A stretch of DNA of 34,708 bases, from positions 1 through 34,708 of the forward strand of contig JAKANS010000053.1 of NCBI GenBank assembly GCA_021823625.1, read 5' to 3'. A program made the translations under genes and the position numbers. The stretch is from a bacterium. GTDB lineage: Bacteria > Verrucomicrobiota > Verrucomicrobiia > Limisphaerales > J093. Below the pieces are notes generated by a model that saw only the letters and a program-made list of their open reading frames with translations, made no database searches and had not been told where the DNA came from. Shown piece by piece: positions 17,159 through 25,800 of this stretch; position 1 is the first letter of the stretch; each line of letters opens with the position of its first letter.

Positions 17159-17429
17159 CGACGACCGCGACGGCTGGGCCAGCCTGGAAAACCTGACCCG
17201 CGCCTCGGATTGAATGGAAAGCCCTTGGGGCCTCGGCTTAAGGCCAAGCTTTGCGCGATCGCCAACCAACCGTCGCCGACCAATGTGGGCGGCACGCGGT
17301 GTCCGCTCTCGAAGGCCGGTGGCTTGGGGGCGTTCGGGCTCGGCGAAGTGCCGGTCCGCTTGAGCGATTGCTCGCCCGGAAGTTTGCGGCGCAACTGCAG
17401 CCGCCGGCCGGAAGCCGCGGCTTCCCGTC

Positions 17430-17642
17430 CTACGCCTCTTTCAGGCCGCGCTTCGATGGATTGTTCAGACCGGTGTTCCCGATTTCAGCAGGGACCCGGC
17501 TTTGCGCCGTCGAGGCGCGGATGCCGATGACGGTTTTCCTCATCTGCTCCACGATTCGGACTTTCTCGGGGAACGGCAGAGCGGCCAGTTCCCGGCGGCG
17601 CTGGCGTTTGTGATCGAGAATCTCGCGCATCAGCGTGCTCAT
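17430..17642 (-). CDS. Small partner protein of the nucleotidyltransferase
   Basis: The 70-residue basic, helical protein (MREILDHKRQRRRELAALPF, EKVRIVEQMR) overlaps the end of the nucleotidyltransferase frame by ATGA (17639-17642), which implies translational coupling. Its first ~45 residues resemble small proteins often encoded next to such nucleotidyltransferases; the tail after residue 45 looks less ordered. It may be the second component of a toxin-antitoxin-like pair, but which member would be toxic cannot be told from sequence. Confidence 0.65.
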   Translation of the reverse strand: MSTLMREILDHKRQRRRELAALPFPEKVRIVEQMRKTVIGIRASTAQSRVPAEIGNTGLNNPSKRGLKEA

Positions 17643-18150
17643 GGGGGGTTAAGATAACGCGATTCAAATCGCTGCCAACCCTCCTTCAAGCCGTGTCGCG
17701 CGAGGATGTCATCCAGGCGCGCGGAATCCGCGACACCGGATTCGACGAAGGCGACCAGCCGGGCGTAATCCTTGGCGCGCCCGGTCTGGAGGGCGATGGC
17801 CATGAGGTGCTCCGCCGACATGACGCGCGTGGGTACGCCTTCGTAGTCGTGCACGGGCGCCTGCTCGACCGCTTCCCGAAGCAACGGCGTTTCGGCGGGT
17901 AGAAACTGCACCGGCCAGTTGCCGATCACCACCGCCTCACTCTCCGGCTGATAGCCGCGCGCCCGCAGAAAATCGTAGATCGGGGCGAGGGTTAGAATCA
18001 ACGGTTCGCGGTGGAAGAAACAAAGATGTCCAGGTCGAACGTGGAGACCGGCTCCAGGTAAAACGTCGCTCCCATCGCGCCGCCAATGGCATGGCGGCGA
18101 AGCAGTCCCGCGCGTTCGAGGTCGTTGATGACTTGCAGGGCGAGTTTCAT
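17639..18150 (-). pseudogene. Nucleotidyltransferase (AbiEii/MNT-like), split by a one-base frameshift
   Basis: From ATG 18150 the frame gives a typical N-terminus: VINDLERAGLLRRHAIGGAM, then ATFYLEPVSTFDLDIFV. This has the GG and D-x-D catalytic motif of the nucleotidyltransferase fold. It then hits a stop at 17998. The next frame continues the same protein at once: FFHREPLILTLAPIYDFLRA, VQFLPAETPLL, VMSAEHLMAIALQTGRAKD, ending YLNPP. The switch lies in GAAAC (18017-18021); one extra A there would restore a ~170-residue protein. The intact form would be preceded by the LexA-like gene 36 bp upstream and followed by the 70-residue gene. It may be a real pseudogene, a programmed or phase-variable frameshift, or a sequencing error. 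Confidence 0.78.
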
Positions 18151-18186
18151 GGGCTTGGGGAAGTCTTGCTGACGGCACGCCTGGCG

Positions 18187-18699
18187 TCACAACCGGAAAG
18201 GCCGGTCGAGTGGCGGAATCCAGTCGGGATTGAGGATGAGTTCAATGGCCCGCGCCTTGCCGGGGATGCGGCGGATGAATCCCCGCTGTTCGAGCCGGAT
18301 CAGCATGGAATTCACCGACGGCGGTGTGAGGTTGAAGAACCGCTGGAAGTCAGCATGGCTGGGAGCCACCCCGGCCTCATTCCGCATCGTGTATTCGCGG
18401 ATGAAGGCGAGGAACTGCCCTTGCTGGCGAGTCGGGCCGCCGGGGAGCGGCGCCGCGGATGACTTCTTTGGGGCGCCGGCGGAATCAAGCCAGCGAAGCG
18501 CCGCACCGATGGCCGCGACAGCGGACTCCACGGCAGCCTGGGCCTCCAGTGGGGTCTCCGCCATCACGGAATCGTCGTGCAGGACGGCGTGCAACTTCCC
18601 GGCAGCGACACCCAGCAACGCCCGCGCTTCGGCGTTCGCCTGGCGAAGCGTGCGACTGTCGGACCAAGCCTTTCGGTTCGCGTTATGAGTGTGGCTCAT
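18187..18699 (-). CDS. LexA-type winged-helix DNA-binding protein without a peptidase domain
   Basis: The 170-residue protein has an unknown helical N-terminal half (about 1-85) and a C-terminal LexA-type winged helix: TRQQGQFLAFIREYTMRN, FQRFFNLTPPSVNSMLIRLE and RGFIRRIPGKARAIELIL. The recognition helix is the FNLTPPSVNSMLIRLEQRGF segment. The Ser-Lys autoprotease of true LexA is absent, so it is not an SOS repressor of the usual kind. GGAGG lies 13 bp before ATG 18699. It heads a three-gene set with the nucleotidyltransferase (36 bp downstream) and the 70-residue gene, and may autoregulate it. Confidence 0.8.
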   Translation of the reverse strand: MSHTHNANRKAWSDSRTLRQANAEARALLGVAAGKLHAVLHDDSVMAETPLEAQAAVESAVAAIGAALRWLDSAGAPKKSSAAPLPGGPTRQQGQFLAFIREYTMRNEAGVAPSHADFQRFFNLTPPSVNSMLIRLEQRGFIRRIPGKARAIELILNPDWIPPLDRPFRL

Positions 18700-19012
18700 A
18701 GGGACTTTCAGCCTCCGACTTTGGACCCGCATTGGTACCAAGAAAAGCGGCCGGAGCGCCGACTTCTAGTCGGCTTAAGACGACCGAGATTGGATTGTGG
18801 TGAATGATGGCGGACACAATCGCGCCTGTTCTTCTTTCACGCTCCAAGCTGGCAAGATGCCGTTGCTCCTGCCCCTGCACGTGGCTCGCGGAGATGTTCT
18901 TGAAGTCGGTTTGTCGGAAGGCGAGTTGCGTGCCGTGGGCATCGAGCAGGCGCAGTTCGGCCGTGCGACTCGGGTGGTCGGCGGTGATAATGAGGTCGAA
19001 GCGCGCGGGCAC
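18683..19012 (-). pseudogene. Fragment of an unrecognised gene, perhaps from a CHAT-type protein
   Basis: A coding-like stretch ARFDLIITADHPSRTAELRL, then LDAHGTQLAFRQTDFKNIS, reads from GTG 19012; the same frame is open and coding-like upstream to about 19080 but has no ATG. The motif of a small beta domain followed by LLDAxGxQLAxxxxDF resembles the N-terminal region of CHAT-domain proteins, from memory only. After about 18870 the frame loses any likeness to protein and runs through a hairpin repeat into the LexA-like gene. It is probably a truncated remnant in the 18700-19082 gap. Confidence 0.3.
18758..18774. repeat. GCCGACT-TCT-AGTCGGC hairpin repeat
   Basis: A perfect 7-bp inverted repeat with a three-base loop, preceded by GGAGC. 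It resembles a short palindromic element I recall scattered between genes in Verrucomicrobiota, though only this copy was seen here. It lies upstream of the LexA-like gene. Confidence 0.4.
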
Positions 19013-19082
19013 GGCGGTCGTTGTATCGCGGGCCCTGCACCAAGGCGAGCCGTTTGCGGCGGCATTGACGGCTTCCGCAAAG

Positions 19083-19796
19083 CTAACCGATCGGCGGGAA
19101 GTGGATGACCGGGTGCCCGGGCGACAGGAGTTTGATCAGCAGCGGCGTCGGCAGGAGGGCGACGGAGAGCGCCGGCAAAACCACCGCGATGGGGAAGTGC
19201 CACCAACGTGGCGGCCGGCCGGTGCGGTCCGGTTCTGTGACGTACGCCGGCAGCCACACCATCAGGCCATAAACGAAGATCCCAAGGCCGAATTCCAGCG
19301 CGTGTTGCGGGCCGAAGCTGCACTCCGCCAGGATCCCGAACAGGCCATACAGCACGAAGACTTGCGCCGCACTGAACCGCACTTTCGAGAGCAGACACGC
19401 CCAGGCCACGAATCCGGGGATGAACACCACCACGCTGTGGCACAGCACCACGTCCAGGTAGTTCGCGGAGGCGGTGATGTAGGCCTGGCCGACCCGCACG
19501 CCGAACAGCGGCGCGAAGTCGGTCATCGTGGTGGTGATGGCCTCCTCGAGCAGCGCCAGCGCCGTGGCCAACAGGACGAACTTCACCGTCCAAGGCCAAC
19601 GCCATTTCAGCGCTAACGCCCGCAAGGCGTCGCGATAGCGGTACATCAGTCCGCCGCCGGCACCAATCCAAAACAGGATCAGCCCCCAGCCCATGCCGAG
19701 CACGGCGCGGTGGACCGGCTGGGACCAAACCGCCAGGGTGACCAGCGAAGTGGTCAGGACCAGCCACGCCGCAAGGGCGATGACGAAGCGCTTCAC
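19083..19796 (-). CDS. Multi-pass membrane protein of unknown function
   Basis: The 237-residue protein has about six hydrophobic segments: MKRFVIALAAWLVLTTSL..., GMGWGLILFWIGAGGGL, VKFVLLATALALLEEAI, VVLCHSVVVFIPGFVAWACL, AAQVFVLYGLFGILAE and FPIAVVLPALSVALLPTPLL. A polar LEEAITTTMTDF near residue 90 and a histidine in LCHSVV could face each other in the membrane. The pattern is only loosely like CPBP membrane proteases (EE and H motifs) and lacks their usual Arg, so no function is assigned. It is divergent from the TolB-like gene, 83 bp away. Confidence 0.85.
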   Translation of the reverse strand: MKRFVIALAAWLVLTTSLVTLAVWSQPVHRAVLGMGWGLILFWIGAGGGLMYRYRDALRALALKWRWPWTVKFVLLATALALLEEAITTTMTDFAPLFGVRVGQAYITASANYLDVVLCHSVVVFIPGFVAWACLLSKVRFSAAQVFVLYGLFGILAECSFGPQHALEFGLGIFVYGLMVWLPAYVTEPDRTGRPPRWWHFPIAVVLPALSVALLPTPLLIKLLSPGHPVIHFPPIG

Positions 19797-19879
19797 GCGC
19801 GAAGGCTATGTGCCCGTTTCTTCGGCGGCGAGGCTACAGCGGCGGCTGGCCGCAACCGAGGCTTGCGTTGCTGAGTTCG

Positions 19880-20965
19880 ATGGGGCTGAAATTGCCGCGA
19901 ATCACTAGGCGAATCTCCCCAGTTTTGCTCGCGCTGGTCGTTCTCGGCCCGCTGGCTTTGGCCGCGGAAAACGCTGCCGCGCCGCCGGCCGACTCCAGTC
20001 CCGCCGATCGCCTCCCGCCGCACATCCGCCGGCTGACGTGGTTTGGCGAGCGCGCGGATTGGTCACCCAACGGGCGCAAAATCCTGTTCATCGAAAAGAC
20101 CTACGGCGACGCCTTTGAGGTCGAGCTGGCCACCGGCATCATTCGCCCGGTCACGCATCACTTTTATCATGGCGGGTTCACCCGTGCGCTCTACCTGGCG
20201 AACGGCGACATTTTGCTGTCCGGCTGCCGGAGCTTCGATGCCGACCATCCGCACCTGAACCGCACCGAGAAGGCCGAGCTCTGGGTGCTGGACAAGTCGC
20301 TGCGCAAGCCACCGGTGCCGCTGGGCACGAAATGCTCGGAAGGCCCGGCGGTTTCGCGCTCGCGGATGCCCCTCGCCTGGACGCACGTGAGTTCGCAGTA
20401 CCCGGACAAGCTGCCGGTCGGCGTGTCGCAAATTCTCGAGGCGGACATCGTGTATGAAAACGGTGTGCCCAAGCTGGCGAACCAGCGCCTCGTCCTCGAC
20501 AGCCGCGACCTGCCGTTCAAGTGCACGCTCGAAACGCAGAACTTCGTCCCGCCCGACGAGCGCCAGTTGACTTGCTCGCTCTACGGCTATCAGGGCACCG
20601 ACGTGGGGTTGCTCGACCTCGCGACCGGCAAGGTGACGAATCTCACCAATTCGCCGGATGAATACGACGAGCCGGAAGGCATCTTCCCGGACGGCCGGTT
20701 CACGCTTGTCGAGTGCGACCGTCAAAACAAGCAAGGCTGGCGGAACATCGACATTTGGAAGCTGCGCCTCGACGGCGGCGGGTACGTTGAGCGCCTAACG
20801 TTTTTCAGCGAGGTGCCGGGCTACAAAGCATCGAATCCGGTCGTGAGCGACGACGGCCATTTCATGGCGTTTCAGCTCGCGAAAACAACGGACGAGGCCG
20901 GTGTGGGCTACGGCATTTTCGTGTACGACTTCGCCAAAGCCGGCGCGGCCAAGGCTGGCCAGTGA
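19880..20965 (+). CDS. Secreted TolB-like beta-propeller protein
   Basis: The 361-residue protein starts at ATG 19880 because this opens a signal peptide (ISPVLLALVVLGPLALAAEN); a longer frame begins at 19808 without a match. The body has PD40/WD40-like blades: ADWSPNGRKILFIE, DERQLTCSLYGYQGTDVGLL, NSPDEYDEPEGIFPDGR and NPVVSDDGHFMAFQLA. TolB-like propellers bind peptides or sugars in the periplasm. No enzyme motif is visible. It is separated by 36 bp from the convergent GH16 gene. Confidence 0.87.
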   Translation: MGLKLPRITRRISPVLLALVVLGPLALAAENAAAPPADSSPADRLPPHIRRLTWFGERADWSPNGRKILFIEKTYGDAFEVELATGIIRPVTHHFYHGGFTRALYLANGDILLSGCRSFDADHPHLNRTEKAELWVLDKSLRKPPVPLGTKCSEGPAVSRSRMPLAWTHVSSQYPDKLPVGVSQILEADIVYENGVPKLANQRLVLDSRDLPFKCTLETQNFVPPDERQLTCSLYGYQGTDVGLLDLATGKVTNLTNSPDEYDEPEGIFPDGRFTLVECDRQNKQGWRNIDIWKLRLDGGGYVERLTFFSEVPGYKASNPVVSDDGHFMAFQLAKTTDEAGVGYGIFVYDFAKAGAAKAGQ

Positions 20966-21001
20966 TCGCGGTGAAAGGCGGTCCCGGCCGGGCGCGGCGA
21001 G

Positions 21002-21796
21002 TTACTTGGCCGCCGTCGCGGGCACGGCATCATAGACTCGCACGTAGTCCACGACGAATTCGTCCGGGAGCCTGGCCTGTGCGATGTCGCCGCCCCACTT
21101 GCCGATTTCCTCGGTGAGCTTGATCCATTCCGGCGCCTGGCACACGCCGCCCGCGGCGCTGCGCCAGGTCTCCTTGCCGTCGGTGTAAAAGACGTATTCG
21201 GTTGGCGTCCACAGCAGGCTGAAAGTGTGGAAGCCTTGGGTCAGTTCGGGCAGCTTGACCTTGGTTCCCGCCGATTTGTGGTCCTTGCCGTAACCGTCCC
21301 AGTGCAGGTTCATCGTGATGGTGCCGTCCCGCCAGGGCACTTCCACAATGTCGATCTCGGTGCCGTCGCGGCCGCCGTCGCCGACCTTGCCGACGCCATC
21401 GCCCATGATCCAAAAGGCCGGCCAGTGCCCCGGCTGTTTCGGAAACTTGCACCGCGCGATGTAGTAACCCTGCGCGTGCTCGAACCGGCCGCGGGTCCGG
21501 ATGGCGCCACAGGTGTAGCGGTCGCCGGCCTTCTTGGTGCGCAGGATCAGGTTACCCTGGCCATCCAGGTACGAGTCGTCCTTGACCCACCAGCCATCGC
21601 GGCGTTTCGAGTCGCCGAGCAATTCCCACTTCGCTGGATCGAGCTTGGAGCCATCGAACTCGTCATGCCAGACGAGCTTCCATTCCGTGCCGGCTGGGGC
21701 GGCGGGGAGGGTGTCGGCGGGCGAATCGGCAGCGGTGGCAGTTGCAGACCAGACGAGCAGGCAAACCGTTGCCAGGCCAGGAGCAGGGCGTTTCAT
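21002..21796 (-). CDS. Secreted glycoside hydrolase family 16 (beta-glucanase-like)
   Basis: The 264-residue enzyme has a signal peptide (LATVCLLVWSATATAADS) and one GH16 jelly-roll domain. The family signature appears as GTEIDIVE with Glu147 nucleophile, Asp149 and Glu152 acid/base, the ExDxxE form found in laminarinases and related glucanases. LVWHDEFDGSKLDPAKWEL is the usual N-terminal strand, and GFHTFSLLWTPTEYVFYTDG and EFVVDYVRVYD the late strands. It should cleave beta-1,3/1,4-linked glucans or related galactans outside the cell; the exact substrate is not evident. Start ATG 21796. Confidence 0.94.
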   Translation of the reverse strand: MKRPAPGLATVCLLVWSATATAADSPADTLPAAPAGTEWKLVWHDEFDGSKLDPAKWELLGDSKRRDGWWVKDDSYLDGQGNLILRTKKAGDRYTCGAIRTRGRFEHAQGYYIARCKFPKQPGHWPAFWIMGDGVGKVGDGGRDGTEIDIVEVPWRDGTITMNLHWDGYGKDHKSAGTKVKLPELTQGFHTFSLLWTPTEYVFYTDGKETWRSAAGGVCQAPEWIKLTEEIGKWGGDIAQARLPDEFVVDYVRVYDAVPATAAK

Positions 21797-21888
21797 GGCG
21801 CAAGCATGAACGCAAAACGGAGCGCCGGTCAAAGGCGTTTCTGCCGCCCTGACCGGCGCGTCATCGGTTCCGCGGAACGAAGCCGAAA

Positions 21889-22296
21889 TCAGTGATGGCA
21901 ACTGCAGCCGCTGCCGCAGCTCTGGAAGTCCTCGGTACTCGCCACCCGGCCGAGTTCGAGCGTCTTGGTCACGTACTTGGTCACCGTGTCCTGCATCTGG
22001 CGCATGTTTTCCTGGGCTTCGAGGAAGGCGACCGCCACCGGGTTCTTCATCAGCGACTCGCGGTGTTGTTCATACTCGGCGATCTCCTCGTCGCCCAGGC
22101 TGACGCCCTGGTGCTGCTTGTGGTGCAGGTACTCGCCTTTTTCCGCTACCGTGCGGTAAAGCTGCTTGGCGTCTTCGTCGCCCAGGAAAGTGTCGATGTG
22201 GTTCTTCATCACCACGAAGTCAGGCTGGCTCACGATGGTTTCGCAAAGTTCCAGGGTTTTGGCGAGGACCGGTCCGTTGTCGAGCGCGGGTTGCAT
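21889..22296 (-). CDS. YlbF/YmcA-family protein with a cysteine-rich tail
   Basis: The 135-residue, mainly helical protein fits the YlbF (DUF964) family: AKTLELCETIVSQPDFVVMK, AKQLYRTVAEKGEYLHHKQ, NPVAVAFLEAQENMRQMQD. In Bacillus, YlbF and YmcA act with YaaT in RNA processing and development, and the complex binds iron-sulphur clusters. The C-terminus here, CGSGCSCHH, gives three cysteines and two histidines that could bind metal. It is divergent from the SNF2 helicase gene. No YaaT homologue is in the window. Confidence 0.85.
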   Translation of the reverse strand: MQPALDNGPVLAKTLELCETIVSQPDFVVMKNHIDTFLGDEDAKQLYRTVAEKGEYLHHKQHQGVSLGDEEIAEYEQHRESLMKNPVAVAFLEAQENMRQMQDTVTKYVTKTLELGRVASTEDFQSCGSGCSCHH

Positions 22297-22451
22297 GCGT
22301 TAATTCGTTGCCCGCTAAAGTAGCGGCCGACCGCCGCCGCACAAGCGCTTTGACGACAAATTTGGCCGGCCCACATTCGTTCAAGACCGGGGGGCAACCC
22401 TGGCCAGGCCGAGAACCGCCGGAATGTTTTAGGACTGGTAGGCTGGATGCG

Positions 22452-22488
22452 GTGCCACCTTCGGATCAGCTTTTGGCAGCGGTGGCAC
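22452..22488. repeat. Inverted repeat GTGCCACC...GGTGGCAC
   Basis: A perfect 8-bp stem with a 21-base loop in the 22297-22824 gap between the divergent YlbF and SNF2 genes. It could be part of the same structured RNA remnant as the hairpins just downstream. No U-tract follows, so it is not a clear terminator. Confidence 0.35.
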
Positions 22489-22560
22489 AACTGGCGGACT
22501 GGCTGCGGAAGCCACACGGACCGGGACTGAGCGGCCGGCGTGCAGGGCCGCTGCGTCCAA

Positions 22561-22627
22561 CCACCGGATGCGGAAAACCGCACGTACGGCGGGAGGGGAG
22601 GGTGCAGGGCCGTAATCCCCGCCACCC
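22561..22627 (+). ncRNA. Group II intron domain V/VI-like hairpin pair (remnant)
   Basis: CCACCGGATGCGG-AAAA-CCGCACGTACGGCGGG has the layout of group II intron domain V: an upper stem with a tetraloop, a CG bulge before TACGG and a GC lower stem. Domain V in bacteria typically reads GAGCCGTA...CGTACGGTTC; the catalytic AGC triad is altered here (CAC). A second hairpin, GGGTG (22600-22604) paired with CACCC (22623-22627), fits domain VI, and CCAACCCGAT follows where an intron 3' end would be. No reverse transcriptase is found upstream, so this would be a degenerate 3' fragment. Confidence 0.4.
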
Positions 22628-22824
22628 AACCCGATCCAGCCGGGCCAGTAGGCCGCGTGCCCTCCCGCGGCGGGCCAATCGCTCCTCAAGGATTCGGGAG
22701 AGACACGTACCAGTGGCTTTGCGTTTGACCGGCTTTCGGGTCGAACCGAGTCTCGGCCGCGGATGAACCGCTGGCGGGCCGGCGTTTGGCACGTTCGGGC
22801 CGCCGGCACGCGGATGCACCCTTC

Positions 22825-25800
22825 ATGGCGATCGAGTTGACCGAACGTTTCCTCGCCGACACGGCTGGTTGGGAAGCGATGAAACAAGCACGCGGCCTGC
22901 TGGCGGCGGGCAAGGTGCTCAGTTCCAATTGGGCGCCGCCCGTGCTCAAAGGCGTCGTGCAGGACGGCACGATTTCTTACCGGGCGGGCCTGGTCATCAA
23001 GACCGAGCGCGACCTCGAAAATCTGTGCACCTGCCGCGCGTCACGCGAGTGGGGCACATTCTGCGCCCACTCGATCGCGGTCGGCCTGCATCATTTGAAA
23101 CGCGCCGCCGGCGAAGCCGCGTCTGCCGCCGCGCCCACAAATCGGGCGGCTCAACCCGCCGCCCAAACCACGCCAAAACCCAAGCCGGCCGGCCGGCGAT
23201 TGCTCCGAGCTGGACCCGCCCCAGAAGGCCAGCCCGCGACGATCTTCGTGATTCTGCCGCCGAACCTCGCCGCCGCGCTTGAGCGGGGCAAAGCGATGTT
23301 GTGCTTCGAAGGCGAATGGCCTGGCGGGCGCGCGCCGCTGAACGTGCTGCCGGCGAACCAGCCATTTCGTTTTTCGCCGCAGGACGCGGCGTTGCTGGAC
23401 GCCATCGAACTCCTGGCCGGCGGTGACACGCCGGCGATGCTCCTGATCGGCACGCGGGATTTCGCGGCGCTGCTGCCCCTGCTAGTGGGCCACCCGCAGG
23501 TGACGCTCGGCAAATCCGACGCGGTCACCGTCAGCGCGACACCCTGGCCGCTGCCGCTGCAAGCAACTCTGGAGCCGAACGGTGAAATCGTGCTGGCGCT
23601 GAAGGCCGAGGGCCGGCCGCCGTTGGTGATCGAGCCAGGCTGGGTGTGGCAAAACCGCACGTTTCAACCCACGTCGCTGCCGGAGTCGTGCAAAGAAGCG
23701 CTGCGCGGACCGGTGCGATTCAAGCGAGCGCAGGTGCCGCAATTCCTGAGCGCCGACTGGCCGCGACTGCAGGCGGCGGGCGGCGTTGAAGCGAATTTCC
23801 GGCTCGAGGATTTCACGCTGGAACCGCAGGCGCCGCGTTTTTTGCTGCACCTGACCGGTGGGCTGGCGCAATTGCACGCGCAGCTTCAAGGCGCTTACCG
23901 CGGCAGCATCGTGACGGTGGGCGTGACGGCGGCCGAGGCGGGGTTCTGGCTGCCCGATCCCGACTCGCCGGTGCGGTACGCCACGCGCGATCTCGCGGCG
24001 GAACGCGCGGCGCTTGGCCGGTTGTTGCGGGCCGGATTCACCGGGCCGGACGACCAGGGCCGCTGTCGGTTGCCCGGCGAAAACGCAGTGCTCAACTTCC
24101 TGGCCCGCGATTTTCCACGGCTCCAAAAAGAATGGGACGTGACGCTCGAAGAGCGGCTCGAGCGCACCACGATGCCCAAACTCGAACGGATCGAACCGCG
24201 GTTCGAAATCGCGTCGTCGGGCGTCCAGTGGTTCGACTTCGGCGTGGCCTTCGAAACCTGCGACGGCCAGAAATTCGCGCCGGCCGAGATTCAACGGCTG
24301 CTGCTTGCGGGTCAGAGCCACGTCCACCTCCGCAACGGCCGGACCGCGTTGATCGACACCGGCGCGGTCGAGGAGTTGCAGCAGGTGCTGCTGGACTGTG
24401 CGCCGGAACAACAGGCCGGGCGCTATCGGCTGGCGCAGACGCAGGCGGGTTTCCTCGAAGCGACGCTTAAGCACTTGGGCTGGCAGGCGAAAGGGCCCAC
24501 GTCCTGGCGCGAGCGGGCGAGGCAGCAAGCCGGCGAAATTGCCCGCGAATGCCCGCCGCTCGGCGAACTCGAAACGGTGCTGCGTCCGTACCAGAAGGAA
24601 GGCGTCGCCTGGCTGCAGCTTCTGCGCGGGAACGGCTTTGGCGGCATCCTCGCCGACGAAATGGGCCTGGGCAAAACGCTGCAAACGCTGGCGTTTTTGC
24701 GCAGCACGCGCGCGTTGGCGACGGCACCCGCGCTGGTCGTCTGCCCCACCAGCCTGGTGTTCAACTGGGTGGCGGAGGCGCAGAAGTTCACGCCGCAACT
24801 CAAGGTGCTGGCCTTGCACGGTCCGGACCGGCACGCGCTGTTCGACCGCGTCGGGCAATGCGATCTGGTCGTGACGAGCTACGCGCTGATCCGGCGGGAT
24901 CTGGAGCGCTACCGTGGCTGCGAGTTCGACACCGTGGTGCTGGACGAGGCCCAGCACATCAAGAATCGCCAGACCCAAAACGCGCAGGCGGTGAAGGCCA
25001 TTCGTGCGCCGCACCGGCTCGTGTTGACCGGCACGCCGCTGGAGAATTCGGTCCTGGATTTGTGGTCGATCTTCGACTTTCTCATGCCGGGCTATCTCGG
25101 CGCAGCGAAGGATTTCCGCGAACGTTACGAACTGCCGATCACGCGCGAAAAGAATGCGGATGCGCAATCGCGGCTCGCCCGGCGGCTCCGGCCGTTTTTG
25201 TTGCGCCGGCTGAAGCGCGACGTGGCCAAAGATCTACCCGCGAAGCTGGAGCAAGTGGCGTTTTGCGAGCTCACCGACGACCAGCGCGCGGTCTATCGGC
25301 AACTCATGGAGGCCGGCCGGCAGGAAGTCCTGGCCGCCGACCCAGGCTCCGGCAAGTCCCGCATGGTGGCGCTCAACGCGCTGCTGCGCCTGCGCCAGGT
25401 GTGTTGCGACCTGCGCCTGCTCAAGCTCGAAAACGCCGACCCCGCTACCGCCTCCGGCAAGCTGGACATGTTCGGCGAACTCCTCGAGGAAATCCTGGAC
25501 GGTGGCCATCGCGTGCTGGTGTTCAGCCAGTTCGTCAGCATGTTGACCTTGCTGCGCGCGTCGCTCGAAGCCGAGGGCGTCGAGTACGCCTACCTCGACG
25601 GCGCGACCACCGACCGTGCCGCGGTGGTCACGAGCTTTCAGCAAACGCAGGTGCCGGTGTTTCTCATCAGTCTCAAGGCGGGCGGGGTGGGCTTAAACTT
25701 GAGCGGGGCCGACACAGTGATTCACTTCGACCCGTGGTGGAACCCCGCCGTGGAAGATCAGGCCACCGACCGCGCGCATCGCCTGGGCCAGACCCGCGTG

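Noticed and set aside
22308-22766. Possible reverse-transcriptase end upstream of the domain V-like hairpin
   Set aside because: None of the three plus frames shows maturase or reverse-transcriptase motifs.
23482-25167. Minus-strand open frame of 561 codons inside the SNF2 helicase
   Set aside because: Antisense shadow of a gene with complete helicase motifs; no domain recognised.
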